This document shows, piece after piece, positions 1 through 8,515 of a DNA stretch of 64,000 nt. Within the stretch, counting starts at the first letter, position 1; each line of letters begins with the position of its first letter. Source of the stretch: Glycomyces sp. TRM65418. Lineage in GTDB: Bacteria; Actinomycetota; Actinomycetes; Mycobacteriales; Micromonosporaceae. A program made the translations under genes and the position numbers. The notes beneath the pieces were generated by a model. That model worked only from the letters and a program-made list of their open reading frames with translations, was not told where the DNA came from and did not search any database. The stretch covers positions 62,001 to 126,000 of the forward strand of contig NZ_JAJFAX010000005.1 in NCBI RefSeq assembly GCF_019710475.1, given 5' to 3'.

Positions 1-856
1 CAAGAAGTACGACATTCCCCAGGCCTGGGATTCCGTCCAGGCCCTCGCGGCCGACGATGAAGTGGACATCGTCTACGTCGCCACCCCCCACTCCCACCAC
101 TACCTGCCCACCATCCAGCTCCTCCAGGCCGGCAAGCACGTCCTGTGCGAGAAGGCCTTCGCCTACAACGCCGCGCAGGCGCGGACCATGTTCGCCGTCG
201 CGCACGAGCACCAGCGGTTCCTCATGGAGGCCATGTGGACCCGCTGCAACCCGGCGATCCGCGAGATGCGCCGGGCCATCAAGGAGGGCATGATCGGCGA
301 GGTCGTGTCCGTGCACGGCAACTTCGCCCTGGCGGGGGACATCCCGCCCACTCACCGCCTGCGGAACCTCGAACTCGCCGGGGGCGCGCTCCTGGACCTC
401 GGCGTCTACCCGATCACGTTGGCGCACCTGGCACTCGGGAAGCCCGAGTCGGTCTCGGCGGCCTCGGTGATGGACACGACGGGCGTCGACGCCCAGACCG
501 CGATCACCCTCCGCTACCCGAACGCGATCGCGCAGCTCTCGTGCTCCTACCGCGGCGGGCCCGGCAACGAGGTCACCATCGCCGGCACCGAGGGCCGCAT
601 CGAACTGCGCGACTACGCCTACCGTCCCAGCGGTTACACGCTCGTGCGGTACAACGAGGCGCCCCGGGAGTTCGAGGCGCCGTTCGTCGGCCACGGGTAC
701 GTCCACGAGGCGCTCGAAGTGCACCGGGCGCTGCGCCAGGGGCGACTCGAGTCCACGCTCGTGCCGCCCCAGGCCACCGTCGAGGTCATGGAGATCATGG
801 ACGAGGTGCGCGCCCAGATCGGGCTGCGCTACCCCGGTGAGACCCACCCCCAGTAG
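1..856 (+). CDS. Gfo/Idh/MocA-family oxidoreductase, 5' end outside window
   Basis: The reading frame is open from base 2, so the start codon and the N-terminal Rossmann glycine motif lie upstream. What remains is the end of the NAD(P)-binding domain (DIVYVATPHSHH), the Lys motif CEKAFAYN (the family usually has EKP), and the C-terminal alpha/beta domain with LLDLGVYPI, the counterpart of the family's substrate-binding motif. These enzymes are NAD(P)-dependent dehydrogenases of sugars, inositols or trans-dihydrodiols. The DLGVYP form is typical of the dihydrodiol/xylose dehydrogenase branch, but the substrate cannot be fixed. No downstream partner is evident; the next gene converges on it. 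Confidence 0.9.
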   Translation, partial: KKYDIPQAWDSVQALAADDEVDIVYVATPHSHHYLPTIQLLQAGKHVLCEKAFAYNAAQARTMFAVAHEHQRFLMEAMWTRCNPAIREMRRAIKEGMIGEVVSVHGNFALAGDIPPTHRLRNLELAGGALLDLGVYPITLAHLALGKPESVSAASVMDTTGVDAQTAITLRYPNAIAQLSCSYRGGPGNEVTIAGTEGRIELRDYAYRPSGYTLVRYNEAPREFEAPFVGHGYVHEALEVHRALRQGRLESTLVPPQATVEVMEIMDEVRAQIGLRYPGETHPQ

Positions 857-865
857 GGCCGTCCT

Positions 866-1798
866 CTACAGCGGCTCGGCCTCGACCGCCCTGCGGGACG
901 GCTCCCGCCCGTCCGCACCGTCCACTTCGCTCCCGCCGAGCGCTTCGCGCTTGGCGAGGAGCGCCGCATGCTTCTCGCGGAGCCACGCCACACGCGCTTC
1001 GGCGTTCGCGATCGGGGCCTGCTCGGCCTCTTCGACGAGGACCCCATGGCGCTGGGCCTCGGCGCGGAAGACCTGGTCGAGGCCCGGCAGCAGCGCCATG
1101 ACCGGGCCGGTGAAGAAGCCGGTCTCGGCCTCCTTGGTGCGGATCCAGCCCTTGTACTCGATCTCGCACACGATCTGCCGCCGCCCGGCCTCGGGGTCGC
1201 GGACGGCGAGGTCGGCGACCATCGCCCACAGGGTGAAGATCGCGGACGTGGCCTTCTCCGCGACCCAGCCGCGACCGGGGACGGGCGGCAGCACCGTCTC
1301 GATGCTCTCGGTGAAGCCGTCGGTCGAGAGCTTCTGCACGATGCCGTCGAGCGAACGCGTGCGGATCGCCTGCACCTTGTGCCACTTGGCTTGAGCGCCG
1401 TCGAAGCCGACCTCTTCGGGTCCGATGTCGATGGTGCCGAAGTTGTCGAGCAGTCCGAGGAGCATCCCGGTGCCGGTGGGGGGCTTGTTCCCGGCGGTGA
1501 TGAGCTTGGCGAGGCTCCACTGCCAGTGCTCGTCCACGGGCGAGGAGGGCAGCGGCAGGCGACGGAGGAGCTCCTCGACGTCCCTTTCCTTCAAGGCGGA
1601 CTTGGCGTCGCCGGCGAAGTTCACCGTGGCGTCGCGCTTGTCGATCGCGTAACCGGTAGCGGCGTCCACTTTCGACTTCACGAGGCCGGTCGCCGCGTCG
1701 CGCTTCTCGCGGGCGGTCTCGACGCCGACGTCGACGACCAGCTTCCCCGCGTCCTGCGCGCGCTGCTTCATCTGCCCAAGGCGGTCTTTCATTCCCAT
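866..1798 (-). CDS. Hypothetical protein, 310 aa
   Basis: I do not recognise this family. The start at 1798 (MGMKDRLGQMKQR) is preferred over an ATG nine codons upstream because a TATCTT -10 box lies six bases before it, the leaderless layout seen elsewhere in this window. The first 90 residues are a charged amphipathic region with repeating Lys/Asp/Ala-rich segments (REKRDAATG, IDKRDATVN), possibly a coiled or apolipoprotein-like helix. The rest is a soluble-looking alpha/beta region with an aromatic core (EYKGWIRTKEAETGFFTG). There is no signal peptide or clear membrane span. It faces the oxidoreductase tail to tail with a gap of only nine bases. Confidence 0.7.
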   Translation of the reverse strand: MGMKDRLGQMKQRAQDAGKLVVDVGVETAREKRDAATGLVKSKVDAATGYAIDKRDATVNFAGDAKSALKERDVEELLRRLPLPSSPVDEHWQWSLAKLITAGNKPPTGTGMLLGLLDNFGTIDIGPEEVGFDGAQAKWHKVQAIRTRSLDGIVQKLSTDGFTESIETVLPPVPGRGWVAEKATSAIFTLWAMVADLAVRDPEAGRRQIVCEIEYKGWIRTKEAETGFFTGPVMALLPGLDQVFRAEAQRHGVLVEEAEQAPIANAEARVAWLREKHAALLAKREALGGSEVDGADGREPSRRAVEAEPL

Positions 1799-1804
1799 GC
1801 GAGC

Positions 1805-1810
1805 AAGATA
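1805..1810 (-). promoter_or_regulatory. -10 box TATCTT for a leaderless transcript
   Basis: On the minus strand TATCTT ends six bases before the ATG at 1798. No ribosome binding site precedes that ATG, so transcription probably starts at or next to the start codon. Confidence 0.45.
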
Positions 1811-2088
1811 CCGCCCCAGGGCCACCGCCCGGTCACCCAGCGATCTGGGCCGTCACGCCCCTTTCAGGCCCTATTGGACCGGGCGTATTCGCGCTGCGAT
1901 GCGACCGACCGCGGGACGCTCGGCGCCTGCACGACTTGCAGCGGCACGTCGTGGACGAACCGCGGCCCGCGTGCCGTCCACACCGTACGGTGCCTGCTGC
2001 GGCCCTCGAGCGCCTTGCTCCCCAACGCTTTCGCGGATCCGCCCGGTTCGGCGCCCCGCAACGCCCGCCCTCTGCTGCTTCGGACTCC

Positions 2089-2484
2089 TCAGCGGCCCTG
2101 TTCGCGGTCGAACCGGTCGCGCATGTGTTCCGGCAGCGAGTCGCGCACGATGCCGCGGACGTCCATCCTGTCGCCGAGGAGGGCCTGGGCCATCTCGGTC
2201 ATCTTGACGCCGTACTCGGCCTTGGCCTGTTCGATGACGGCGACGATCATCGGTCCGAGGGACTGGCGCATGCGCATCGCGTACTCGTCGATGCCGATCT
2301 CGGCGACCTTGCCCTCGGCGTCGAGCCGGACGCGGATGTAGCCGTCCTCGGAGACCACCTCGACCTGGTCGGCGCCCATCTCCTCCGAGAGCCGCTGGTA
2401 CTTCTCCAGCGTCGCCTCGGCCTCGGCCTGCATCTGCTCGAGCCGGCGGAACATCTCCTCGGGATCGCGGCTGCGGTCGGCCAT
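2089..2484 (-). CDS. YbaB/EbfC-family nucleoid-associated protein, 131 aa
   Basis: The sequence has the YbaB/EbfC layout: an N-terminal helix (EEMFRRLEQMQAEAEATLEKY), a beta region with VVSEDGYIRVRLDAEGKVAEIGI, then a long C-terminal helix. Characterised members are small dimeric DNA-binding proteins; in mycobacterial ESX loci a YbaB-like protein (EspL) acts as a secretion-associated factor. The ATG at 2484 is chosen because GGAGG lies seven bases upstream, inside the end of the preceding gene; a GTG two codons earlier would sit on that site. It overlaps the upstream YbaB paralogue, so the two are probably translationally coupled. Proximity to WXG100 genes suggests the secretion-associated role, which is inference. 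Confidence 0.8.
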   Translation of the reverse strand: MADRSRDPEEMFRRLEQMQAEAEATLEKYQRLSEEMGADQVEVVSEDGYIRVRLDAEGKVAEIGIDEYAMRMRQSLGPMIVAVIEQAKAEYGVKMTEMAQALLGDRMDVRGIVRDSLPEHMRDRFDREQGR

Positions 2485-2486
2485 CG

Positions 2487-2819
2487 TCACACCTCCGTGT
2501 CGGGGTCGATGCGCGGCATGCCGCCGCTGAAGGCGTCGTCGTCGAACGGAAGACCCATGATGCGACTCATCTCCGCGGACAGGTCGGCCTGGACCCGGTG
2601 TTCGGCGGCGCGGATGGTCTCCACGATCGCCTCGCCGAGCTCCACGCCGCTCATCGTGAACGCGTTCATGCGCAGGTCCAACACCTTCACGTTGCCCCCG
2701 GCGCCCGTGACCACGCGCACCGCGCCGTCCTCGCTCACCGCCTCGCCCTCGGCCTCGGCGGCGAGTCGTTGAATCTCACCGGCCTTGCGCTGCATGTCCG
2801 CTGTCGGATCCTGGTCCAC
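2487..2819 (-). CDS. YbaB/EbfC-family protein, 110 aa
   Basis: This is the first gene of a two-gene YbaB operon. It has an N-terminal helix (MQRKAGEIQRLAAEAEGE), the beta core (SEDGAVRVVTGAGGNVKVLDL) and a C-terminal helix with the family's conserved spacing. The GTG at 2819 is chosen because GGGAGGGG lies just upstream; the frame stays open further upstream to 3035, but that extension is Arg/Pro-rich and unlike the family. Its stop overlaps the start region of the next YbaB gene. The acidic tail (DDDAFSGGMPRIDPDTEV) is not typical of EbfC itself. Confidence 0.75.
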   Translation of the reverse strand: MDQDPTADMQRKAGEIQRLAAEAEGEAVSEDGAVRVVTGAGGNVKVLDLRMNAFTMSGVELGEAIVETIRAAEHRVQADLSAEMSRIMGLPFDDDAFSGGMPRIDPDTEV

Positions 2820-2979
2820 GACCCCTCCCTTCGTCCGCCGCGTTCGCCGTTCCGCCGCGGTTTCCTGCATGCTAGCCCGCCACCGCCCGCCCCGGGACCA
2901 GCCAGGCCGCCGGCGGAGAACCCGGATCAGCGGGTGCCGTACGGGCGGCGGACGCACGCCGTGCCCGCCGCCCCGTCGT

Positions 2980-3867
2980 TCAATTCGAGGAACCGCCGTC
3001 GGAGGCGCCGCCGCCCGAGTCGGCCCAGTCGTCACCCCCGGAGGTTCCCGAGTAGGTGGTGCCGGTGAGGTCGCGGCTGCGGAAGTCGGAGAGGCGCCAG
3101 ACGTAGACGCCGATCGGTCCCGCCGCCACGGCCAGGGCCGCCGCCCACGTGTAGCGGGCGGACGGTCCCGCGGCCAGGTACTCGTCGAGCAGCCGCAGGT
3201 CGACCCGGAAGGAGTAGGCCGTCCAGAGCGCCAGGACGACCAGGGCGTACCAGACCCACCAGGGCACCACGGTGTCCTCGCCGAACAGACCCCGGTCGGC
3301 GCCGGCCAGCGCCGCCGCGGCGTTGACGAGCGCCAGTGCCGCGAGGCCCACGGCGGCGCACAGCGGGACCGCGACGAGGCCCGGCCGCGCGCCCAGCGGG
3401 CTGCGGCGCAGGGCCATCGCCGCCAAGCCGGTGAGCAGGGTCCCGAGGAACACGTTGGCCAGCAGGCCTCCGGAGCCGAGATCGAAGGCGACGCCGAGCC
3501 ACGCCAGCAGGAGCCCTTGCGCGACGGCGTACACCGCCGCCGCCGCCGCGTTCGCGACCGGCCTGAACGTCCCGTAGACGAGCAGCGTCACGACCGCGGC
3601 GAACGCCGCGAGGCCGATGAGGTTCGCCTCCCGGCCGGGCCAGTCGGTCGTGTCGGCCGTCAGCTCGGACATGTACCACCAGGCGGCGGCCCCGGCGGCG
3701 ATCGTGAGGCCGAGGAGGGCGATCGTCCGGTCGAAGACCTGGTCGGCCGCCAAAGCGCCTTCGCCTTCGACGTGCACGGCACCCGGGGCGTGCGGGACGC
3801 GAGCGGACCGGGACACCGCACGCTGCGTGGTCACGAGACGGTTGAGGAGACGGTTGCCGCGTGCCAT
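2980..3867 (-). CDS. Polytopic membrane protein, Bax inhibitor-1/YccA-like, 295 aa
   Basis: About seven hydrophobic segments occupy residues 45-260, after a short charged N-terminus and before a Gly/Ser/Asp-rich cytosolic tail (GGDDWADSGGGASDGGSSN). The opening of the membrane part (DQVFDRTIALLGLTIAAG) resembles the start of actinobacterial BI-1/YccA proteins, which are putative cation channels or leaks. The assignment rests on topology and this local similarity and is moderate. The start at 3867 (MARGNRLLNR) is the most plausible ATG, though no strong ribosome binding site precedes it. It is divergent from the first WXG cassette, with 169 bases between starts. Confidence 0.55.
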   Translation of the reverse strand: MARGNRLLNRLVTTQRAVSRSARVPHAPGAVHVEGEGALAADQVFDRTIALLGLTIAAGAAAWWYMSELTADTTDWPGREANLIGLAAFAAVVTLLVYGTFRPVANAAAAAVYAVAQGLLLAWLGVAFDLGSGGLLANVFLGTLLTGLAAMALRRSPLGARPGLVAVPLCAAVGLAALALVNAAAALAGADRGLFGEDTVVPWWVWYALVVLALWTAYSFRVDLRLLDEYLAAGPSARYTWAAALAVAAGPIGVYVWRLSDFRSRDLTGTTYSGTSGGDDWADSGGGASDGGSSN

Positions 3868-4036
3868 GTGGTCCCGACCTTCGTTCGTGATCCGGTGGCC
3901 GCCCAGGGTACGGCAGTTGAACCACCTGCATTTGCACGGGTTGCGTACACTTGGCACGCTCACGGGTTCCGCATCCGGCGACCGGAACCCCCGCCCGATC
4001 GCCCCGTTCCCTCTCCGTCTCCAGGAGTGACCGCCC

Positions 4037-4363
4037 ATGACGTGGATCGATGTCGACGCCGAGAAGCTGCGCGCAGCGGCTTCCACCCTGCACCAGTCCG
4101 AAGGCGAGATCCAATCCCTCGCCGACTACGCGAAAGAGGCCGACCCCGACTGGTGGATGTGGGGGGTGTCGGGCCTGGTCATGGCCCCGGTGTATTTCGC
4201 GCTCGCCGACGTCTTCCACAGCTCGATGGCGGACGCGGTCGACGCCGTCTCCGGTCTGGCCGACCGCATCGGCGAATGCGCCGACGAGCACGAAGGCAAC
4301 GACGCGGCGATCGCCGCCGAACTCGAGAAGATCGCGGGCGAGAACCGGGAGGGCGGCAACTGA
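4037..4363 (+). CDS. Type VII secretion target, WXG100/DUF2580-like, 108 aa
   Basis: A small, soluble, mostly helical acidic protein with no signal peptide. It starts MTWIDVDAEKLRAAASTL, continues through a helical hairpin and ends EGNDAAIAAELEKIAGENREGGN. Length, the VDAEKLRAAA opening and the C-terminal helix match small ESX-associated target proteins. AGGAG lies upstream of the ATG. The stop overlaps the start of the next gene (ATGA), so the two are likely made in fixed ratio and may form a heterodimer, as WXG100 partners do. The equivalent genes of the other two cassettes begin at 10664 and 16205. Confidence 0.75.
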   Translation: MTWIDVDAEKLRAAASTLHQSEGEIQSLADYAKEADPDWWMWGVSGLVMAPVYFALADVFHSSMADAVDAVSGLADRIGECADEHEGNDAAIAAELEKIAGENREGGN

Positions 4364-5415
4364 TGTCGGACGTCATCGAAGAGCCCGCCTGGGACGAGAA
4401 CGCGCCCCGGCAGGACGACGTCCCCGCGGTCAGCGGCATGGACGCGTGGAGGGCCGTGACCGGTCAGGGCTCGCCGGGCGCGAGCGGCGACGGCGGCATG
4501 CTCCACCAGGCGGTCGACGGCTACCGCAACCCCGACGGCGCCGCGAACCAGCGCCACTACACCGGGTTGAACACCTTCAAGAGCGTGGCCGCCCCGGTGC
4601 TCGCCGTGCAGAACACCGTCACCAACGTGGGGAAGATCGAGAGCCTGACCGACTGGGACGGCTACGCGAACCTGGTGACCGGCATGGCCGGCGACATCAC
4701 CGCCGTCCAAGGCGCGGCGGAGGAGTTCTGGAGCCTCGTCGAGAACATCACCGACCCGAAGTTCGATCCGCTGCAGTGGCTGGCGGGCAGCCTCATCGAG
4801 TTCCTGGTCCAGGTGTTCCAGCCGCTGGAGGACCTCATCGGCATCGTGTCGGGCAACGAGACCCGCATGAAGACCTCGGCGCGCATGTGGGAGACGGTCG
4901 CGAAGGGCGCGCCGGAGGTCTCCGATTTCATTGCGGCGGTCGGCGACGACAGCCTGGCCGACTGGCAGGGCGGGGACGGCGATGCGGCCCGCACGCGGGT
5001 CGCCGAGGCCGCCGAGGTGATCAACGGGCTCGGGTACATGGCCGTGGGCATGGAGGGGCTGCTGCTCTGCATGGCCGACGTCGCCAAGGCGCTGCGCCAG
5101 GACATCGTGGACCTGCTCGCGAAGGGCGTGTCGTGGGCGCTGACCCGGCTGCTGCCGCAGGTCGCCGCCGGGATCGCGACCTTCGGCGCGTCGGTCGCCA
5201 CCGCGATCGCCGACGCCGTGTACAAGGTGGCGTCGCTGCTGATGCGGGCGTTCAACCGGATCCGCCAGGCCACGGACATCTTCGGCAAGGCCGCGCAGGT
5301 GCTCGCCAAGGTCGGGGAGGTCCTGGAGAAGATCAAACCGGTGCTGGAGTTCCTGAAGACGAACAGGACCGCGATCGTCACCGGAGCGGGCCTGGCGGAA
5401 CAGGCCGCCCGCTAG
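4363..5415 (+). CDS. WXG-domain type VII substrate with amphipathic/membrane-active C-terminus, 350 aa
   Basis: The hallmark WxG is at W201 (DSLADWQGGDGDAARTRV), the loop of a WXG100 helical hairpin, but embedded in a longer protein. The N-terminal 55 residues are acidic and disordered. Hydrophobic segments around residues 140-165 and 255-300 (LTRLLPQVAAGIATFG) could insert in a membrane after secretion. The end is a Lys-rich helix (FGKAAQVLAKVGEVLEKIKPVLEFL). No known toxin domain is visible. It is translationally coupled to the small target upstream and paralogous in layout to the genes at 10996 and 15888. A secreted effector or envelope-active protein is the likely role; this is inference. 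Confidence 0.7.
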   Translation: MSDVIEEPAWDENAPRQDDVPAVSGMDAWRAVTGQGSPGASGDGGMLHQAVDGYRNPDGAANQRHYTGLNTFKSVAAPVLAVQNTVTNVGKIESLTDWDGYANLVTGMAGDITAVQGAAEEFWSLVENITDPKFDPLQWLAGSLIEFLVQVFQPLEDLIGIVSGNETRMKTSARMWETVAKGAPEVSDFIAAVGDDSLADWQGGDGDAARTRVAEAAEVINGLGYMAVGMEGLLLCMADVAKALRQDIVDLLAKGVSWALTRLLPQVAAGIATFGASVATAIADAVYKVASLLMRAFNRIRQATDIFGKAAQVLAKVGEVLEKIKPVLEFLKTNRTAIVTGAGLAEQAAR

Positions 5416-5640
5416 CCTGCGAAGATCGCCCGCGCGCCCGAATCCAGGGAGCGCGTGCCATCTCCGGTCGCGATCGGGGCCCGTCGTCATCGCCGCGACG
5501 TACGAACGCACCTCGACGCGCCGCGCGGCCACCGCTTCTGCGCCCACCTGGGGCTGCTCGGTGATCCCCTGCGGTGCAACGGCTTCCACCGCAGCCGAGC
5601 CAGACGTCCGCTCGCTCGACGGCCCGCGCTCGTCAGCATC

Positions 5641-5708
5641 ACGTCAGCGAAACGACGATGCGGGGCACCGAAACCGGTGCCCCGCATCGAGGCGACGTCA
5701 GTGAAACG
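5641..5708. repeat. 14-bp direct repeat flanking a hairpin
   Basis: ACGTCAGCGAAACG at 5641-5654 and ACGTCAGTGAAACG at 5695-5708 differ at one base and bracket the perfect hairpin at 5656-5689. Confidence 0.7.
5656..5689. terminator. Bidirectional terminator hairpin 1
   Basis: A perfect 14-bp stem (CGATGCGGGGCACC and its complement) with a six-base loop lies between the convergent genes ending at 5415 and 5747. There is no long T tract, as is common for actinobacterial terminators. Confidence 0.75.
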
Positions 5709-5740
5709 GCCTTGGCGGCGGGCGAGCCGCCGCCAAGGCC
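5708..5740. terminator. Bidirectional terminator hairpin 2
   Basis: A 14-bp perfect stem (GGCCTTGGCGGCGG and complement) with a five-base loop ends seven bases before the stop of the minus-strand gene at 5747. With hairpin 1 it forms a double terminator in the 331-base convergent gap. Confidence 0.7.
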
Positions 5741-5746
5741 CGGGGT

Positions 5747-7426
5747 CTACGCGTAGGGGTCTTCTTCCTCGTTGCCGATGCCCCAGACGTCGTCGTCTTC
5801 GGTGAGCCAGGTGCCGGCTTCCTTCTCACCTTCGCCTTGGCCGCCCATGCCGCGGCCGCCGGCGCCGCCCATCATGCCGCCCATGGCACCGCCACGGCCG
5901 CCACCGCCGGCACCGCCCATGCCCTTGCCCATGCCCTTGGGGCCGCCGCCACCGGCACCGCGGCCGCCACCGGCTCCGGTACCACGGCCGCCGCCGCCGG
6001 CGCCCATCATGCCGCCCATGGCGCCGGCGCCCATACCGCCGCCGAGGCCGCCACCGGCACCACCGCCGACCCCGCCGCCGGCGCCACCGCCGGGACCGAG
6101 CCCGCCACCGGCACCGAGACCACCACCGCCGCTGAGCCCGCCACCACCAGAGGCCAGACCACCGGAGATGTCATCGGGATCGGGAACGCTGGACTCCCAC
6201 GGATTGTCGTCGCCGAGTCCCCCACCACCGGGAGTGGTGATGTTCGGTTTCGTCGTGGACAGATTAGGGTTGTCGGTACTGCCATAGTCGGGCATGGTCG
6301 GGGAGGAGATGCCGCTCGTCGGAGGATCCATGGAGGACGGTCCGCCTCCGCCGAGGTTCGGCATGGAGGGAGCGCCACCTCCATCGAGGCCACCGCTTGG
6401 TTCGAGTTCGGTCTGGCCGTCGTTGAACGCGGTCGGCTCAGCGGTCTGCGTCTGCGGCCGGATGTCGGAGACTTCGGTGTTGGCCTCTGAAGTGGCGTCG
6501 ATGACTTCACCGTTGGCTTCGGCGGCCTTAGCCTGGTATTGCGCGGAACCGTCGTTTCCAAGGTCTTCGAGCGCTCGGTTGGCATAGTATTCGGCCTGCT
6601 CGGTGGCATACTCATGCGCCGTCTTACCGCCGGGGATCTGGTCGGGATTCTCCTGGTAGTACGGCGATGTGTAGGTCTCGTATATCCTGTCGTAGTTCTC
6701 TTGACGGGCAGTGTGGACTTCGTCGTAGATGTCCGGGTTGAACCCTCCGAGTTCCAAAGCTCTCTTGGTCTCGTCGTTCGCGAAGATCTCGCAGTGGTCG
6801 AAGTAGGGCGCTCGGATATGGATGGCCTGGGACCCGCAGCCGGTGTTCTCCAGCCAGAACTTCGGGGCGGGATAGACGATCGCCTGGCCGCCCTGCTGGT
6901 TGTAGATGCTCTGCTGCTTCTCGTTCAGGACTCCGATGACGCCGGAAGTCTCGTTTTCACCGATGTCCTGGATCACCGTCCGGATGTTCTTGGTGACCTT
7001 GGAGACCTGCTCTTCGAAAGCGTCGTAGTCATCTCCCTTCCAGTCCTCGGCGAGCGTGCTCAGCCCGGTTTCCAGCACCCCGGGCATCTCGGCGAGGCTG
7101 TTCCGGAAGTTCTGCCAGTTCTCCATGATCCGGAACATGGAGTAGTCGTTTGCCCCTGTCGGCCGAATCGAATCGACGATCGAACCGATATCGCCATCGC
7201 CGGGCAGGGGGATGTCCGTTCGCTTGGTGGTCATGCCGACGGTTTGGTCTTCGGTGGGGACCGCTGACATCAGCTTGACCCACGCGATCTCGGCGGGGTC
7301 CTCTTGCGGGTTCGGGCACCCGCCGACTTCGCAGTACGCGGTGGCCCGGAGGGCATCGCCGCCTTCGTCGACGATGGTGCCCTCGGCGGTGCTCCCGTAA
7401 GCTTCCTTCTCGAATTCCTCAGCCAT
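5747..7426 (-). CDS. Large Gly-rich WXG protein with WGxxNExxDPYA tail, 559 aa
   Basis: Domain order: acidic N-terminus; a Cys pair at C32 and C37 (YCEVGGCPNP); a WXG-type helical hairpin with WKG at W129 (DWKGDDYDAFEEQV); a middle alpha region containing YPAPKFW; a Pro/Ser/Thr-rich linker; about 140 residues of Gly/Met-rich low-complexity sequence; and an acidic tail WGIGNEEEDPYA at the very end. The protein encoded at 12800-14362 has every one of these elements, so the two are paralogues. No signal peptide is present, consistent with type VII export. It is the last gene of a three-gene minus operon and starts two bases after the lipoprotein stop. Function is unknown; the tail may be a recognition element. 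The 5' half is less GC-rich than its neighbours. Confidence 0.75.
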   Translation of the reverse strand: MAEEFEKEAYGSTAEGTIVDEGGDALRATAYCEVGGCPNPQEDPAEIAWVKLMSAVPTEDQTVGMTTKRTDIPLPGDGDIGSIVDSIRPTGANDYSMFRIMENWQNFRNSLAEMPGVLETGLSTLAEDWKGDDYDAFEEQVSKVTKNIRTVIQDIGENETSGVIGVLNEKQQSIYNQQGGQAIVYPAPKFWLENTGCGSQAIHIRAPYFDHCEIFANDETKRALELGGFNPDIYDEVHTARQENYDRIYETYTSPYYQENPDQIPGGKTAHEYATEQAEYYANRALEDLGNDGSAQYQAKAAEANGEVIDATSEANTEVSDIRPQTQTAEPTAFNDGQTELEPSGGLDGGGAPSMPNLGGGGPSSMDPPTSGISSPTMPDYGSTDNPNLSTTKPNITTPGGGGLGDDNPWESSVPDPDDISGGLASGGGGLSGGGGLGAGGGLGPGGGAGGGVGGGAGGGLGGGMGAGAMGGMMGAGGGGRGTGAGGGRGAGGGGPKGMGKGMGGAGGGGRGGAMGGMMGGAGGRGMGGQGEGEKEAGTWLTEDDDVWGIGNEEEDPYA

Positions 7427-7428
7427 CG

Positions 7429-8166
7429 CTACTGCTCGCTCTCGATCTTCGCGAGGATCTCGGACTGAGTCTGGGGCATGTACTCCTCGACCACCCAGGT
7501 CTTCAGTTCCTCCTCGCTGTGGGGGTACACCGGCTCGTCCTCGGCTCCCAGACCGGGGTCAGGCGTCACCTTCAGAAGGATGTAAAGGATCCACTGGCCG
7601 TTTCGGCCGTAGGCATTGATGTTCGTCGTGCCGGTTTCACTTTCATTGCTGGTCTGGAAATAGCTTTCGTCCCAGGTTCCCGACAATGCTCCGGTGGTTT
7701 CGTTGAGATACTCGCTTCCGCCGGAAGATTGAGCGTCTTCGAGCATGTCCAGCCGCTGCTGATAGTTCTCAGCGGCGATATCCGCGTTCTCCCAAGGCAC
7801 GATGCCCATCTGCACTTCGGCGCGGCCGGCATCCGAATACTCGGCGTGCTCGTAGGCGGCCAGGTCGAGCATGCCTGAGCAGGTCATGGCTTCCCCGTCG
7901 ATACCCTCGCCGATGCCCGCGTTGATCAACTCTCCGTTGGCGATCGCCTCGACGCCGAGGTAGTCCTGGAGCGGCTGAAGGTTGTCGAGAGCGTCGCAGC
8001 CCTTCCAATCCTTCATGATCGGGAAGACGTCCTCGCCGGTGGCGGCATTCGACTCGCCACTTTCGGTCGAGCCGCCTTCGGGAGTCTCGCCGCCCCCGCA
8101 GGCCGTCAGGAGCAGGCCGAGGACTCCGGCGGCGGCGGCGGTCTTCAACAGGGTTGCTTTTCGCAT
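7429..8166 (-). CDS. Lipoprotein of unknown function, 245 aa
   Basis: A lipoprotein signal peptide is clear: MRK, a hydrophobic stretch, then lipobox LTAC with Cys at residue 23. The linker is Gly/Ser/Glu-rich and the mature domain is acidic, with three further cysteines (GCDALDN, MTCSGML). The ATG at 8166 is chosen because GAAGGA lies eight bases upstream; the frame continues further upstream without a better site. It should be exported by Sec and anchored on the outer face of the membrane. It lies between the small TWxNLQ protein and the large WXG protein, and no counterpart exists in the second cassette. GC content here is visibly lower than in flanking genes, which may mark separate acquisition. 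Confidence 0.8.
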   Translation of the reverse strand: MRKATLLKTAAAAGVLGLLLTACGGGETPEGGSTESGESNAATGEDVFPIMKDWKGCDALDNLQPLQDYLGVEAIANGELINAGIGEGIDGEAMTCSGMLDLAAYEHAEYSDAGRAEVQMGIVPWENADIAAENYQQRLDMLEDAQSSGGSEYLNETTGALSGTWDESYFQTSNESETGTTNINAYGRNGQWILYILLKVTPDPGLGAEDEPVYPHSEEELKTWVVEEYMPQTQSEILAKIESEQ

Positions 8167-8194
8167 AATGCATTCCTTCACGTCAGTCACGGCC

Positions 8195-8515
8195 CTATCC
8201 TTCGAGCTCGCTGTCGAAGCTGTTTGCGGTGACTTCGTCCGATTCGTCGGAAAGATCGCCGGAGTCATTGAGGGTCGTGATGATCCCGTGCAGGGATTCG
8301 CGAATCGCCTGCAGGTTATTCCAGGTCCCCTCGTGGAAAGCGGTGTAGTTCGTCCTGGCCTGGGGCGCGCCGTCCATCGATCCGAAAGCGGGCATCCGCC
8401 CCAGCTCCTGGCCGCTCCTCAGTTTAGGGATGAGCTCGTCTTCCAGCTTTTCCAGCTGCGTCTGGACCAGGTCGCGATAGGCTCGCAGCGCATCGGAGTC
8501 GATCTCTCTCGCCAT
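8195..8515 (-). CDS. Small helical WXG-cassette protein (TWxNLQ family), 106 aa
   Basis: This is a paralogue of the 112-aa protein at 12353-12691. Shared features in order are a charged N-terminal helix with YRxL..QLEKLEDELIP, a PAFG turn near residue 43, then FHxxTWNNLQxxRxSLHGII. The size and two-helix pattern with an aromatic turn resemble WXG100-like partners, although the turn reads TWNNLQ rather than WxG. It is the first gene of the three-gene minus operon of cassette A. It probably partners with the large WXG protein, since the two always occur in the same cassette; that is inference. Confidence 0.65.
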   Translation of the reverse strand: MAREIDSDALRAYRDLVQTQLEKLEDELIPKLRSGQELGRMPAFGSMDGAPQARTNYTAFHEGTWNNLQAIRESLHGIITTLNDSGDLSDESDEVTANSFDSELEG

